Positions 34,347 to 43,530 of a DNA stretch of 64,000 nt are shown here, piece by piece. Where the stretch lies: assembly GCA_947630285.1 (NCBI GenBank), contig CANRHD010000001.1, positions 1 through 64,000 on the forward strand, read 5' to 3'. The notes beneath the pieces were generated by a model. It did not search any database. It was not told where the DNA came from and was given only the letters and a program-made list of their open reading frames with translations. How positions within the stretch are numbered: position 1 is the stretch's first letter; each line of letters opens with the position of its first letter. The stretch is from an uncultured Clostridia bacterium. Lineage in GTDB: Bacteria; Bacillota; Clostridia; Oscillospirales; Acutalibacteraceae. The position numbers were made by a program, and so were the translations under genes.

Positions 34347-34877
34347 TTATTTTTTAAATAAATTTCCGCCGTGGGAATCGATGGCTACCGTGAGCGGAAA
34401 CCCGTTAAATTTCAGTCTTTTCACCGACTCACAGCCGAGATCCTCAAACGCTATGACCTCGCACTCGGTAATGCACTTCGACGCCAAAGCCCCTGCGCCG
34501 CCGACAGCACAGAAATACACAGCGCCGTTTTTAACTATTGCGTCGCAAACCTCTTTTGAACGGGGGCCCTTGCCCACCATAGCGTAAAGACCCATATCAA
34601 GCATTTTCGGCGCATAAATGTCCATTCTGCTTGAGGTTGTGGGGCCGCACGAGCCTATGGCAAGCCCCTCCGGCGTAGGCGTGGGGCCGGCATAATAAAC
34701 CACTGCGCCGTCTATGTCGTAAGGCAGGCTCTCATTTTTCTCCAAAAGCTCAAAAATCCGCTTGTGCGCCGCATCTCTTGAGGTGTAAACGGTTCCCGAA
34801 AGATAAACGGTGTCTCCGGCCTTTAAATATTTTGCGGCGTCTTTTATTTCATCGGTTGTAATTTTGTATTCGCTCAC
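34347..34877 (-). CDS. Class I fumarate hydratase beta subunit
   Basis: A 176 aa protein equal to the C-terminal (beta) domain of iron-sulfur fumarases and L(+)-tartrate dehydratases. The signature GPTPTPEGLAIGSCGPTTSSRMD, then MVGKGPRSKEVCDAI and AVGGAGALASKCI, is strongly conserved. The catalytic alpha subunit that carries the [4Fe-4S] cluster normally lies just upstream; here that place is held by a DivIVA-like gene, and no alpha subunit is in the window. It overlaps the upstream gene by 4 nt. Confidence 0.88.
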   Translation of the reverse strand: MSEYKITTDEIKDAAKYLKAGDTVYLSGTVYTSRDAAHKRIFELLEKNESLPYDIDGAVVYYAGPTPTPEGLAIGSCGPTTSSRMDIYAPKMLDMGLYAMVGKGPRSKEVCDAIVKNGAVYFCAVGGAGALASKCITECEVIAFEDLGCESVKRLKFNGFPLTVAIDSHGGNLFKK

Positions 34878-35704
34878 GCCTGCTCACCCTTATTCCCGAA
34901 AGTAAAGGTTGAATCGGGCTTTATATTAAGGTCCTCGTTAAAATCGGTATTCGGCGGATACTGTATGTATGTAAGTCCGCTTCCGTCATCTGTTTCTATA
35001 ACGCCGCGAGCGTCGCCGTCCATCTCAAAATTGATATTTAATTCCGGCTCGAACGAAGCGTCTCGGCGTACGCTTAAATTTTTCGCAGTTGCCGCCATTC
35101 TCTGCGAAAGCACGGTAATATTTGCCTGCAATTCATTCATTGATTTTGCGAAAGAAGCGGAAAGCTTTTCAATATCCTGAGAAAGGCGTGAAATTTCATT
35201 TGCCTGCTTTGCAATCTCATCGCCGGTTGCCTTTGCGGCGCTATGAGCCCGTTCGTTTGCGGAAGCAACGATTTTTTCGGAATACTTGCGTGCGTCAAGA
35301 TAAGCCGCTCCGAGCCTTGATTCCGCCTTTTTAAGCTCCTCGGCGTTGTTTTCGTATTTCTCTTTAACGCCCTCATATTCCTTTTTGACCTCGGTAAGCT
35401 CGGCAATATTTTCGCCCATTTCACGGTTTTGCTCTTTAACCGCTTCAAGCTGAGTATTCTTCTCCTCTACAGAAGCCTTAAGCGCCTCGTTCTCATCGGT
35501 AAGCTCATCGTTTTCAAGCTCAAATTCCCCACAACGGGAGGTTAGCTCCTCAACCTTTTCATTAAGCTGTGAAATAGATTTTTCCTTTGCCTCTGCGTCC
35601 TCCTTGAGTTGTTCAATCTGCTTTTGAAGCTCCTCAACATAATTAAGGACATCGGCCTTTTTAAAACCGCCGAAAACACTTGTTCTCATAATTTTTTCAT
35701 CCAT
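34874..35704 (-). CDS. DivIVA-like coiled-coil protein
   Basis: A 276 aa protein. The N-terminus (RTSVFGGFKKADVLNYVEELQKQIEQL) resembles the DivIVA lipid-binding start, where a conserved Phe inserts into curved membrane. A long Glu/Lys coiled coil follows to about residue 200, with an acidic tail. It is probably a cell-pole or septum scaffold, or a spore-coat-like organiser; the exact role is not set. GAGGTG precedes the ATG. It heads an operon with the fumarase-beta and pcrA genes. Confidence 0.75.
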   Translation of the reverse strand: MDEKIMRTSVFGGFKKADVLNYVEELQKQIEQLKEDAEAKEKSISQLNEKVEELTSRCGEFELENDELTDENEALKASVEEKNTQLEAVKEQNREMGENIAELTEVKKEYEGVKEKYENNAEELKKAESRLGAAYLDARKYSEKIVASANERAHSAAKATGDEIAKQANEISRLSQDIEKLSASFAKSMNELQANITVLSQRMAATAKNLSVRRDASFEPELNINFEMDGDARGVIETDDGSGLTYIQYPPNTDFNEDLNIKPDSTFTFGNKGEQA

Positions 35705-35746
35705 ATTAACACCTCGGACGCAAGTTTTAAATTATTAACCGTAAAT

Positions 35747-35775
35747 ATTTTAACAGATTTACTCAATAAAAACAA
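35747..35775 (-). promoter_or_regulatory. Promoter of the DivIVA-fumarase-pcrA unit
   Basis: On the minus strand TTGTTT (35770-35775) and TAAAAT (35747-35752) are 17 bp apart, about 43 bp upstream of the ATG. Confidence 0.5.
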
Positions 35776-35871
35776 CTATAATATTAAATTTGTAAAAAAT
35801 TTGATTTTTGGGTAAATTCGTAGTAAGATATTAGTATAAATTTATATTTAAATCTTTTGGGGAGTGATATT

Positions 35872-36849
35872 ATGTCCGATAAGAAGAAATCAGGTTTGGT
35901 AAAATATCTTGCAATCACCGCAGGCGCATTTACAGCTACTTTTGTCGTTATCGGCGAAATCACATATCATTTTGTGCTTTCAAGGAAAGGACTTAACAGC
36001 CCGATAGCCTCCCGTGTTGTGAGCAGGGACGAAGAAAAAATCAAAAACGACGAATACAGAAGCGGACTTGAACGAATTTACAAGGAGGGCGCTCACTGGT
36101 TTAAGGACGCAGAAAAGGAAAATATCTCAATCTACAGCAGGAAAAACCAAAGCCTGCACGCCAATCTTTTCAGACCCGAAAAAGAGAGCGATGTGTTTGT
36201 AATATGTATTCACGGCTATACCTCCGCACCGTGGAATATGGGCATCTATGTAAAAGAATTTTTAAATATGGGCTACAATGTAATTACTCCGAGCCTCAGA
36301 GGTCACGCCGACAGCGAAGAAGAATTTATCACTATGGGCTGGAACGACAGGCTTGATGTTATCGACTGGATAAATTACATAGTTAAAATGCACCCCGACT
36401 GCAAAATAATACTTCACGGCGTTTCAATGGGTGCGGCAACCACCATGATGACCGTGGGCGAAGAATTGCCCGAAAATGTTAAGCTCGCCATTGAGGACTG
36501 CGGATATACCAATGTTTGGGATATTATGAAGCACAAAATGTCGCAGATGAAAATACCCGAATTTCCGTTTTTATACAGTTCAAACGATGTAAACCGGCGC
36601 AAGGCGAAATTCGGATTTAAAGAGGCGTCGTGCACGGAGCAGTTAAAGAAATGCAAAATACCTATGCTGTTCATTCACGGTGAGAACGATGATTTTGTTC
36701 CCTACTCGATGCTCGACCCCGTTTTTGACGCCTGCCCGTCGCCGAAGGAAAAGCTTTCCGTTCCCGACGCACCGCACGCCCGTTCGGTATGCGCCCACCC
36801 GGAGCTGTACTGGCCTGCGGTAACGAACTTCATAAACAAATATTTATAA
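35872..36849 (+). CDS. Membrane-anchored alpha/beta hydrolase
   Basis: About 325 aa. An N-terminal membrane anchor (YLAITAGAFTATFVVIGEI, residues ~10-30) precedes an alpha/beta hydrolase domain. The nucleophile elbow is HGVSMGAAT, the acid is in HGENDDFVPYSM and the His in DAPHARSV. The oxyanion region is CIHGYTSAP. The substrate is unknown; close families include YqkD-like hydrolases. GGGGAG precedes the ATG at 35872, rejecting the track start at 35857. Confidence 0.85.
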   Translation: MSDKKKSGLVKYLAITAGAFTATFVVIGEITYHFVLSRKGLNSPIASRVVSRDEEKIKNDEYRSGLERIYKEGAHWFKDAEKENISIYSRKNQSLHANLFRPEKESDVFVICIHGYTSAPWNMGIYVKEFLNMGYNVITPSLRGHADSEEEFITMGWNDRLDVIDWINYIVKMHPDCKIILHGVSMGAATTMMTVGEELPENVKLAIEDCGYTNVWDIMKHKMSQMKIPEFPFLYSSNDVNRRKAKFGFKEASCTEQLKKCKIPMLFIHGENDDFVPYSMLDPVFDACPSPKEKLSVPDAPHARSVCAHPELYWPAVTNFINKYL

Positions 36850-36906
36850 TATATACGGCTGGGATCCTACCGTTCAACAGGCCATATTACTTTGGAGGTT
36901 TTTCAT

Positions 36907-37332
36907 ATGTTCAATATGATATGGCCCCTGTTGCTGATTGTGGGGTCAAACTGTATCTATAATATCTGCACCAAGTCCATACCCGAAAATGCGAATACCT
37001 TTGGCGCATTGACCGTTACATATCTTGTAAGCGCAGGGATTTCATTGATTATTTTTTTGATAAGCGCAGGCCCTGCTAATGCCGTCGGGCAATTAAGCAA
37101 AATTAACTGGTCGTCGTTTGTTTTGGCGGCGTCTATTATAGGGCTTGAAGCAGGATATGTTTTTCTTTACCGTGCCGGCTGGAAGGTGAGCAACGGTGCG
37201 CTGACTGCAAATATATGCCTTGCCGTAGCGTTGCTTGTTATAGGATTTCTGCTTTACAGGGAGACGGTTTCTTTGCGTCAGCTTGTCGGCGTTGCCGTGT
37301 GCGGTCTCGGTCTGTTTTTAATCAACGGCTGA
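36907..37332 (+). CDS. Single-domain EamA/SMR-type transporter
   Basis: A 141 aa protein with four membrane helices, half the length of a usual EamA transporter. The pattern MIWPLLLIVGSNCIYNICTKSIP, then GLEAGYVFLYRAGW and LLYRETVSLRQLVGVAVCGLGLFLING, fits one EamA repeat. Such proteins probably work as dimers. GGAGG lies before the ATG at 36907. Its substrate is unknown. It lies 57 nt after the hydrolase gene, perhaps on the same transcript. Confidence 0.8.
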   Translation: MFNMIWPLLLIVGSNCIYNICTKSIPENANTFGALTVTYLVSAGISLIIFLISAGPANAVGQLSKINWSSFVLAASIIGLEAGYVFLYRAGWKVSNGALTANICLAVALLVIGFLLYRETVSLRQLVGVAVCGLGLFLING

Positions 37333-37361
37333 ATTTTATACAATCAAATAAAAACAAATAT

Positions 37362-37404
37362 AAAAAAGGCACACTTTCCGTTTTTTCGGAGCTGTGCCTT
37401 TTTT
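37362..37404. terminator. Bidirectional terminator between EamA and the phosphatase-RimI gene
   Basis: AAAAAAGGCACA/TGTGCCTTTTTT with an inner CCG/CGG pairing, between convergent genes. It overlaps the last bases of the minus-strand gene. Confidence 0.85.
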
Positions 37405-38269
37405 AACCGTTCTGCTTTAAAAATTTTGTCATAAGCACTGCGTCCTCCTTGGGCTTTTGGTAGAATCCCTTTCTCAGACCCACTTCTTTGTAACCGTTTT
37501 TTTCATAAAGTCTTTTTGCGGTTAGGTTGCTCTCTCTCACCTCAAGGGTTATAAATTCGGCCCGTTCAAATTTTGAAATTTCCTCAATCTGCCTTAAAAG
37601 ACTGCCGCCTATTCCCCTGTTTCTTAAATTCTCCTCAACTGCGATATTGCATATCGAGACCTCGCCGCATACATTAATTGCGCCTATGTACCCGACAAGT
37701 ACCCCTCCGAGCCTTGCGGTATAAAATCTTGCGTTGCTGTTTTCAAGCTCCTCATCAAAGGATTTTTCGCTCCAGGCAACGGAAAAATTCTCCCTTTCAA
37801 GCTCTGCAAGATACGGTATATCCTCTTTTTTCATAGGCATAATCAAGACGCCGTTTTTCACAAACTGTAAAACCCTGTGAAAATCGGAGCAAATTTTCTC
37901 TGCCGTTCTCAGGTAAATATCGCTGTCGCCGCCAAAGGGATCGTCTATTTCAAGCGCCATAACCTTTGCATTGGGGTTAAAAGCACTTATTATTTCGGAA
38001 ATTGAAGAGGTCATACAGATAAAATATGTTTCTTCCGTAAAATCGTCGGCTCTCAGGGCTTTCGTCTTATGGTTTTTAATATCTGCGCCGAGAATTTCAG
38101 CGGCAAAAGCGGCGTTTTCGGTAACGCTTCCGCCGTCACGGCAGAAAATTCCTGCGCTTGAAACCTCAATTCCGCCGATTTCCCGTGATTTAAGATACTC
38201 CCTGAACAGACCCTCCGCCATGGGACTTCTGCATGAATTTCCCGAACAAACAAAAATTACTCTTTTCAT
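37403..38269 (-). CDS. Fusion of a low-MW protein phosphatase and RimI acetyltransferase
   Basis: A 288 aa two-domain protein. Residues 1-~140 are a low-molecular-weight phosphatase (P-loop VCSGNSCRSPMAEG; Asp in LEIDDPFGGD). Residues ~142-288 are a GNAT acetyltransferase of the RimI type (AVEENLRNRGIGGSLL; RESNLTAKRLYEKNGY; KPKEDAVLM). In the protein-arginine phosphatase YwlE the P-loop has Thr two residues before the second Cys region; here that site is Ser, which is compatible with that branch. RimI normally sits beside tsaB. The reading frame is continuous, so this is not a sequencing artefact visible here. It lies 3 nt after polA. Confidence 0.88.
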   Translation of the reverse strand: MKRVIFVCSGNSCRSPMAEGLFREYLKSREIGGIEVSSAGIFCRDGGSVTENAAFAAEILGADIKNHKTKALRADDFTEETYFICMTSSISEIISAFNPNAKVMALEIDDPFGGDSDIYLRTAEKICSDFHRVLQFVKNGVLIMPMKKEDIPYLAELERENFSVAWSEKSFDEELENSNARFYTARLGGVLVGYIGAINVCGEVSICNIAVEENLRNRGIGGSLLRQIEEISKFERAEFITLEVRESNLTAKRLYEKNGYKEVGLRKGFYQKPKEDAVLMTKFLKQNG

Positions 38270-38272
38270 ATA

Positions 38273-40855
38273 TCAACCCTTTGCGTCATACCAAGTTTTC
38301 CCTATATTTGCGTCGCTTAAAAGCAATACTTTCATCTTACAGGCGTTTTCCATTTCCTCTTTAACTATTGTCCTCACCCTTTCGGCTTCACGCTCGGGGC
38401 TTTCTACAATCAATTCATCGTGTACCTGTAAAATCAGACGGGCCTCCGAGTTTTCGGCCTTAAGCCTGTTATAGACTTTAATCATGGCAATTTTGATTAT
38501 ATCCGCCGCAGTACCCTGAATGGGCATATTTCTCGCCACCCTCTCGCCGAACGAGCGTATCATTCGGTTAGAAGCCGACAATTCGGGCAAATATCTTCTT
38601 CTGCCGAAAAGGGTCGCAACATAGCCGTCCGCCTTTGCCTTTTCAACTATATTTTTCATATACATGTCAACGCCCGAATAGTGGTGCAGATAGTCCTTTA
38701 TATACCTGTCGGCCTCCGCTCTGGAAACCCCTATATCCTTGCCGAGCGAAAAAGCGCCTATGCCGTAAACTATGCCGAAATTTACCGCCTTTGCCCTTGT
38801 CCTCATCAGGGGTGTAACCATATTCAATGGCATTTTAAATACCTGGGAGGCAGTAACGGTATGAATATCAACTCCGCTGTTAAAGGCGTCTATCATATTC
38901 TTATCGTCCGCTATATCGCAAAGCACACGCAGTTCAATTTGCGAATAGTCGGCGTCAATAAAGGTGTACCCGTCCTTTGCCCTGAAAAACTTTCTCATTT
39001 CCCTGCCTATTTGCGTTCTTACGGGAATGTTCTGCAAATTGGGCTCGGTTGACGATATTCTGCCCGTCCTCGTTTCTGTCTGGTTAAAGTTCGAGTGTAT
39101 TCTGCCGTCGTCCGCCACGGTTTTCAAAAGCCCGTCGCAATAGGTGGATTTCAGCTTTGAATAAGTCCTGTATTCAAGTATGAGCCTTACTATCTCATGC
39201 TCGTCGGCAAGCCCCTCAAGCACCTCGGCATTTGTGGAATAACCTGTTTTTGTCTTTTTCCTGGTCGGAATTTTAAGCTTTTCAAAAAGCACAGAGCCCA
39301 ACTGCTTTGTGGAATTAATATTGAACTCTCCGCCGGCAAGGGTATAAATCTCTTTTTCAAGCTTTTCTATTTTTTCTTCCGTTTCCTCGCCGAATTTTTC
39401 AATGCCCTCCTTATCGACCTCTATGCCGCAGACCTCCATAGAGGCAAGCACTTTGCACAGGGGCATTTCTATTTCCTCAAAAAGCTTGCTCTGCCCCACC
39501 CTTTCAAGCTCAACCTCAAGCTTATCGCAAAGCACCTTAAACCCTGACGCATCCTTCTCCTGCCTTAAATCATAATCGGGCTCGGGCACGGAAAACTCCC
39601 GAAGCAGTCTCTCCACGCTGTAATCCTTTGCCGACGGGTTTAAAAGATACGCCGCAAGCATTAAATCAAAGTCAATGTCGCATATCTCCTCGTGCCTTTT
39701 AAAGTAATAGGAATACAGGGGCTTTGCGTTATAGGTGTACTTTTTAATTTCGCCGTTTAAAAGAATACCTTTAAACAGTTCAAATTCCTCAGCCGTATTT
39801 AAAACATAAACGGCGTTTTCATCTGTAATATATATTTCCGAAATATCCCCGTTTTTGTCAAAGCAGGCGTTAAAATACACATACTTGTTTTCTTCTGCGG
39901 ACTGCGAAACGAGAGAAAAACAGTTCGCCTTTATTTCAAGCTTTTTTGCCTGCGACGCTGCGTCAGTATTCGGGAGGATTTCCGAGCCGTAGTTTAAATT
40001 TAGCTTTTCAAGTATTTTGAACATTTCAAGAGAGGTCAAAATACCGACCGCCTTTTTAATATCCGGCTCTTTCTTTTTATATGAGTTAATATCCGTGTCA
40101 ATAGGCGCATTTCTGTCTATCGTGCCGAGCTTATAGCTTAAATAAGCAAGCTCCTTATTCTGCGAAAGCTTTGAGCGCAGGGTCTCTTTAATGTCAATTG
40201 CGTCGAGATTTTCGTAAATATAATCAAGACTGCCGTAATTTATTATAAGCGCCTCCGCCGTCTTTTTGCCAACGCCCGGAACGCCCGGAATATTGTCCGA
40301 GCTGTCCCCCATAAGGGCTTTTATATCTTTCATCTGTTCGGGGCTTACGCCGTATTCCTCTTTAAGCCTTGCGGCGTCATACAAAGTAGTTTCCGCCCTG
40401 CCCATTTTATTTGACGCCAACAGCACGCTTACATTGTCGCCTATAAGCTGTAAGCTGTCCCTGTCGCCCGTAGCAATATACGCCCTGTTGCCCTCGCCGC
40501 AGTGAAGCGAAAGAGTACCGATAAGGTCGTCCGCCTCGTAGCCCTCTTTTTCAACGATTTTATATCCCAATGCCGTGATAAGCTCCTTTAAAACCGGCAT
40601 TTGCTGTGCAAGCTCAGAGGGCATGGGCTTTCTGCCTGCCTTATAGTCCGCATACATTTTATGCCTGAAGGTGGGAGCCTTCAAGTCAAAGGTAACCGCA
40701 ACGCTCTCCGGCTTTACCTCCTGTTCAAGCTTTAAAAGCATATTCATAAAGCCGTAAATGGCGTTTGTATATCTTCCGTCCTTTGTGGTGAGCAGTTTAA
40801 TTGCGTAAAAGGCACGGTTTAATATGCTGTTTCCGTCTAAAATGAGTATGTTCAT
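38273..40855 (-). CDS. polA: DNA polymerase I
   Basis: An 860 aa family A polymerase. It has an N-terminal 5'-3' exonuclease/FEN domain (LILDGNSILNRAFYAI; EADDLIGTLS; GDSSDNIPGVPGVGKKTA). A central 3'-5' exonuclease-like domain lacks the metal-binding DxE motif (it reads YFNACFDKNG), so proofreading is probably lost, as in many Firmicutes. The polymerase motifs are intact (DYSQIELRVL; RAKAVNFGIVYG; LQVHDELIVE). GGAG precedes the ATG. A TGnTATACT extended -10 lies at 40888-40896. Confidence 0.96.
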   Translation of the reverse strand: MNILILDGNSILNRAFYAIKLLTTKDGRYTNAIYGFMNMLLKLEQEVKPESVAVTFDLKAPTFRHKMYADYKAGRKPMPSELAQQMPVLKELITALGYKIVEKEGYEADDLIGTLSLHCGEGNRAYIATGDRDSLQLIGDNVSVLLASNKMGRAETTLYDAARLKEEYGVSPEQMKDIKALMGDSSDNIPGVPGVGKKTAEALIINYGSLDYIYENLDAIDIKETLRSKLSQNKELAYLSYKLGTIDRNAPIDTDINSYKKKEPDIKKAVGILTSLEMFKILEKLNLNYGSEILPNTDAASQAKKLEIKANCFSLVSQSAEENKYVYFNACFDKNGDISEIYITDENAVYVLNTAEEFELFKGILLNGEIKKYTYNAKPLYSYYFKRHEEICDIDFDLMLAAYLLNPSAKDYSVERLLREFSVPEPDYDLRQEKDASGFKVLCDKLEVELERVGQSKLFEEIEMPLCKVLASMEVCGIEVDKEGIEKFGEETEEKIEKLEKEIYTLAGGEFNINSTKQLGSVLFEKLKIPTRKKTKTGYSTNAEVLEGLADEHEIVRLILEYRTYSKLKSTYCDGLLKTVADDGRIHSNFNQTETRTGRISSTEPNLQNIPVRTQIGREMRKFFRAKDGYTFIDADYSQIELRVLCDIADDKNMIDAFNSGVDIHTVTASQVFKMPLNMVTPLMRTRAKAVNFGIVYGIGAFSLGKDIGVSRAEADRYIKDYLHHYSGVDMYMKNIVEKAKADGYVATLFGRRRYLPELSASNRMIRSFGERVARNMPIQGTAADIIKIAMIKVYNRLKAENSEARLILQVHDELIVESPEREAERVRTIVKEEMENACKMKVLLLSDANIGKTWYDAKG

Positions 40856-40887
40856 TTGAATTTCTCCGTTTTACATTTATTATTTTT

Positions 40888-40896
40888 AGTATATCA
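40888..40896 (-). promoter_or_regulatory. Extended -10 of the polA promoter
   Basis: On the minus strand TGATATACT (TGn plus TATACT) lies 33-41 bp upstream of the polA ATG. There is no good -35, consistent with an extended -10 promoter. Confidence 0.45.
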
Positions 40897-40931
40897 TAAC
40901 ACACCGAAAAATGCACTAAAAAAATGCAAAG

Positions 40932-40960
40932 TTGCGCTTTTATCTTATCTGTGCTAAAAT
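40932..40960 (+). promoter_or_regulatory. Promoter of dusB (TTGCGC-17-TAAAAT)
   Basis: TTGCGC at 40932-40937 and TAAAAT at 40955-40960, 17 bp apart. The track ORF start at 40932 lies inside the -35, which supports the later ATG at 40989. Confidence 0.5.
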
Positions 40961-40988
40961 AAATCAAAAATTATTTTCAGGTTGGCTT

Positions 40989-41954
40989 ATGTATATAGGT
41001 AATTTAAAAATTGACGGGTTTGCCGCTCTTGCGCCCATGGCAGGAGTTGCCGACAGAGCTTTCAGGGAGCTGTGCCGAGAATACGGTGCGGCTTATACCG
41101 TTTCGGAAATGATAAGCTCTAAGGGCGTTACCATGGGCGACAGGAAATCAAAGGAACTGATGCGTTTAAACGATGCGGAACGGCCGGCAGGCGTTCAGAT
41201 TTTCGGAAGCGACGCAGAAATTATGGCGGAAAGCGTAAAATCGGTTCTTGAGGTAAAGCCAGATTTTATAGATATAAATATGGGCTGTCCCGCTCCGAAA
41301 ATTTCGGGAAACGGCGGAGGTGCTTCGCTTATGAGAGAGCCTGAAAAGGCCGAAAAAATAATCAGGGCGGTTGTTTCTTCTACTAAACTTCCCGTAAGCG
41401 TCAAGATGCGTTCGGGCTGGGATTTTGACAGCATTAACGCCCTCGATTTGGCATTGCGAGCGCAAAACGCCGGTGCAAAGGCCGTAACCGTGCACGGCAG
41501 AACCCGTAGTCAAATGTACGCCCCTCCCGTAAATACCGATATAATAAGGGAGGTTAAAAGGAACTTGGATATTCCCGTTATAGGCAACGGCGATATAACC
41601 GACGGTCAAAGCGCCGCTCTAATGTTTGAAAAAACCGACTGTGATTTTTTGCTTGTCGGCAGAGGCGCACTCGGCAGACCCTGGGTATTTCAGCAAATTA
41701 ACGCTTATATGAGCGAGGGGAGAATTATTCCCGAACCGCCCGTCAGCGAGCGTATGAGGGTAATGGTGAAGCATATTAAGCTTATTTGCAAATACAAGGG
41801 CGACAGAGTGGGAATACGGGAGGCGAGGAAGCACGCCGCCTGGTATATGAAGGGCATAAAGGGTGCGGCGCAGTACCGACGGGAAGCAGGAATGCTTGAA
41901 AGTATTGAACAGCTTGAAGAAATAGCATATAAAATTTGCGTTGAAAATCAATAA
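40989..41954 (+). CDS. dusB: tRNA-dihydrouridine synthase
   Basis: About 321 aa, an FMN-dependent TIM barrel that reduces uridines in tRNA. Motifs: ALAPMAGVADRAFR, INMGCPAPKISGNGGGASLM (catalytic Cys), VKMRSGWD, VTVHGRTRSQMY, GNGDITDG and VGRGALGRPWVF. The DusB-type spacing is followed. AGGTTGG precedes the ATG at 40989. It stands alone with its own terminator. Confidence 0.94.
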   Translation: MYIGNLKIDGFAALAPMAGVADRAFRELCREYGAAYTVSEMISSKGVTMGDRKSKELMRLNDAERPAGVQIFGSDAEIMAESVKSVLEVKPDFIDINMGCPAPKISGNGGGASLMREPEKAEKIIRAVVSSTKLPVSVKMRSGWDFDSINALDLALRAQNAGAKAVTVHGRTRSQMYAPPVNTDIIREVKRNLDIPVIGNGDITDGQSAALMFEKTDCDFLLVGRGALGRPWVFQQINAYMSEGRIIPEPPVSERMRVMVKHIKLICKYKGDRVGIREARKHAAWYMKGIKGAAQYRREAGMLESIEQLEEIAYKICVENQ

Positions 41955-41961
41955 ACAAACT

Positions 41962-42002
41962 AAAAATCTCCGCCTGTTTATCATTCAGGAGGAGATTTTT
42001 TC
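41962..42002 (+). terminator. Terminator of dusB
   Basis: AAATCTCCgCCTG pairs with CAGGaGGAGATTT around a 9 nt loop, then a T run. It lies 8 nt past the stop. Confidence 0.8.
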
Positions 42003-42062
42003 TTATATGTTTTTTCGCAACCGCTTAGCAAAAAGGCGGTCGGCATATGGAAAATGCAGGCG

Positions 42063-43349
42063 TTATATTTTTTCGGAATAGCAGTATTCGTCGTCGCTGT
42101 CGGTAATTAATACATTTATCGGCTTACCCTCTTCAAGCTCTCCCTTTACCATAACAGGCGTATAGTTCGCCGTGTATCCAAAGCTGTAGCCGTTTTTATG
42201 CTTTGATTCGGGTATTATCTCAAGAGTTCTGCCGACTTGGTTTTTCAAAAAATTCCGCCTTAGCATGACAGCCGTTTCGTTCAAAATTGCGGCTCTTTTT
42301 TCTTTGACGGATTTTTCGATTTGCCCGTCAAATTCCGCCGCCCTTGTTCCCTGCCTGACAGAATACGGGAAAATGTGTATTTTTTCAAAGCCCACTTTTT
42401 TTGCAAACTCTACCGTTTGGGTAAAATCTTCATCGCTTTCGCCGGCAAAGCCCACCATAATATCTGTGGTCAGGGTGCAGTCCGTGAAATTTTTTCTCAG
42501 CTTTTCGCAAAGCTCGTAATAATCCTCCGCCGTGTAATGCCTGTTCATTCTCTTTAATGTGCCGTTACAGCCGCTTTGCAGAGATATGTGAAACTGCGGA
42601 CAAAGCTTTGGGAGCTTGGCAAGCTCGCATATTACTTCATCGGTAATATGGTCGGGTTCAAGCGAACCCAAACGAACCCTTTTTATATTTTCGGGTCTGC
42701 ACGCCGCCCTCACGGCGTCGTAAAATTTTTCGCCGCTGTCCTTTCCGTAAGCCGAAAGATTTATACCTACCAAAACGACCTCGCAAAACCCGTTTCGGGA
42801 GAGCGTATTGACCTCTTTTTCGATTTCCTCCACAGGCTTTGAGCGAACCCTGCCCTTTGCCGTCGGGATAATGCAGTATGAACAAAATCTGTCACAGCCG
42901 TCCTCGATTTTAACAATGGCCCTTGTTCTTTCGTTAAAATCCGTTATAGGCGCACCCGTAAACCTTTCGCCTGCAATATGGCTGTTTATGTTTACCTGCC
43001 TTTTTTTGCTCTCAAGGAAAGAATTTAAACGGCTTATCAGGTTTATATTATCCTTATTTCCCAGCACTATATCCGCCGCATCAAGCTCTTTCGCCATATC
43101 GGGAAACGCCTGCGGCATACAGCCTGTTAAAGCCACGACGCTTTTGGGATAATTTCTCTTTAAGCGCCTGACAGTCTGTCTTGTTTTTCTGTCGCTCTCG
43201 GCAGTTACCGTACAGGAATTGACAATGAAAATATCGGCCTGCAAATCCGATAGAGTAATTTCATATCCGTGCCTTAATAAATCCTCTGTGATTTCCTGCG
43301 TTTCGTACTGATTTACCTTACAGCCGAGAGTGTAAAGCTTAACCTTCAT
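42063..43349 (-). CDS. mtaB: tRNA t6A37 methylthiotransferase MtaB
   Basis: A 428 aa radical SAM methylthiotransferase converting t6A37 to ms2t6A37. The N-terminal UPF0004 domain has TLGCKVNQYETQ and IVNSCTVTAESD; the radical SAM motif is CDRFCSYCIIP (three Cys), and a C-terminal TRAM domain closes it. The KVNQYE form marks the MtaB (YqeV) branch rather than MiaB. It acts on the product of the TsaB/TsaE pathway encoded 13 kb away. Confidence 0.95.
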   Translation of the reverse strand: MKVKLYTLGCKVNQYETQEITEDLLRHGYEITLSDLQADIFIVNSCTVTAESDRKTRQTVRRLKRNYPKSVVALTGCMPQAFPDMAKELDAADIVLGNKDNINLISRLNSFLESKKRQVNINSHIAGERFTGAPITDFNERTRAIVKIEDGCDRFCSYCIIPTAKGRVRSKPVEEIEKEVNTLSRNGFCEVVLVGINLSAYGKDSGEKFYDAVRAACRPENIKRVRLGSLEPDHITDEVICELAKLPKLCPQFHISLQSGCNGTLKRMNRHYTAEDYYELCEKLRKNFTDCTLTTDIMVGFAGESDEDFTQTVEFAKKVGFEKIHIFPYSVRQGTRAAEFDGQIEKSVKEKRAAILNETAVMLRRNFLKNQVGRTLEIIPESKHKNGYSFGYTANYTPVMVKGELEEGKPINVLITDSDDEYCYSEKI

Positions 43350-43530
43350 ACACTCACCAAAATATATTTCTAAAACATCTTATATATTTTATCACATTTT
43401 TCGGTTCTTGTATATAAAAACCGTGCAATTTAAAAGCGGTCCGCCGTAAAAGCAAATATACAATTTATAACAAATAAATTTTTGAATACGACCGCAGATT
43501 GCAGAAAAAATATTTTAGGGTGCTTCGACA

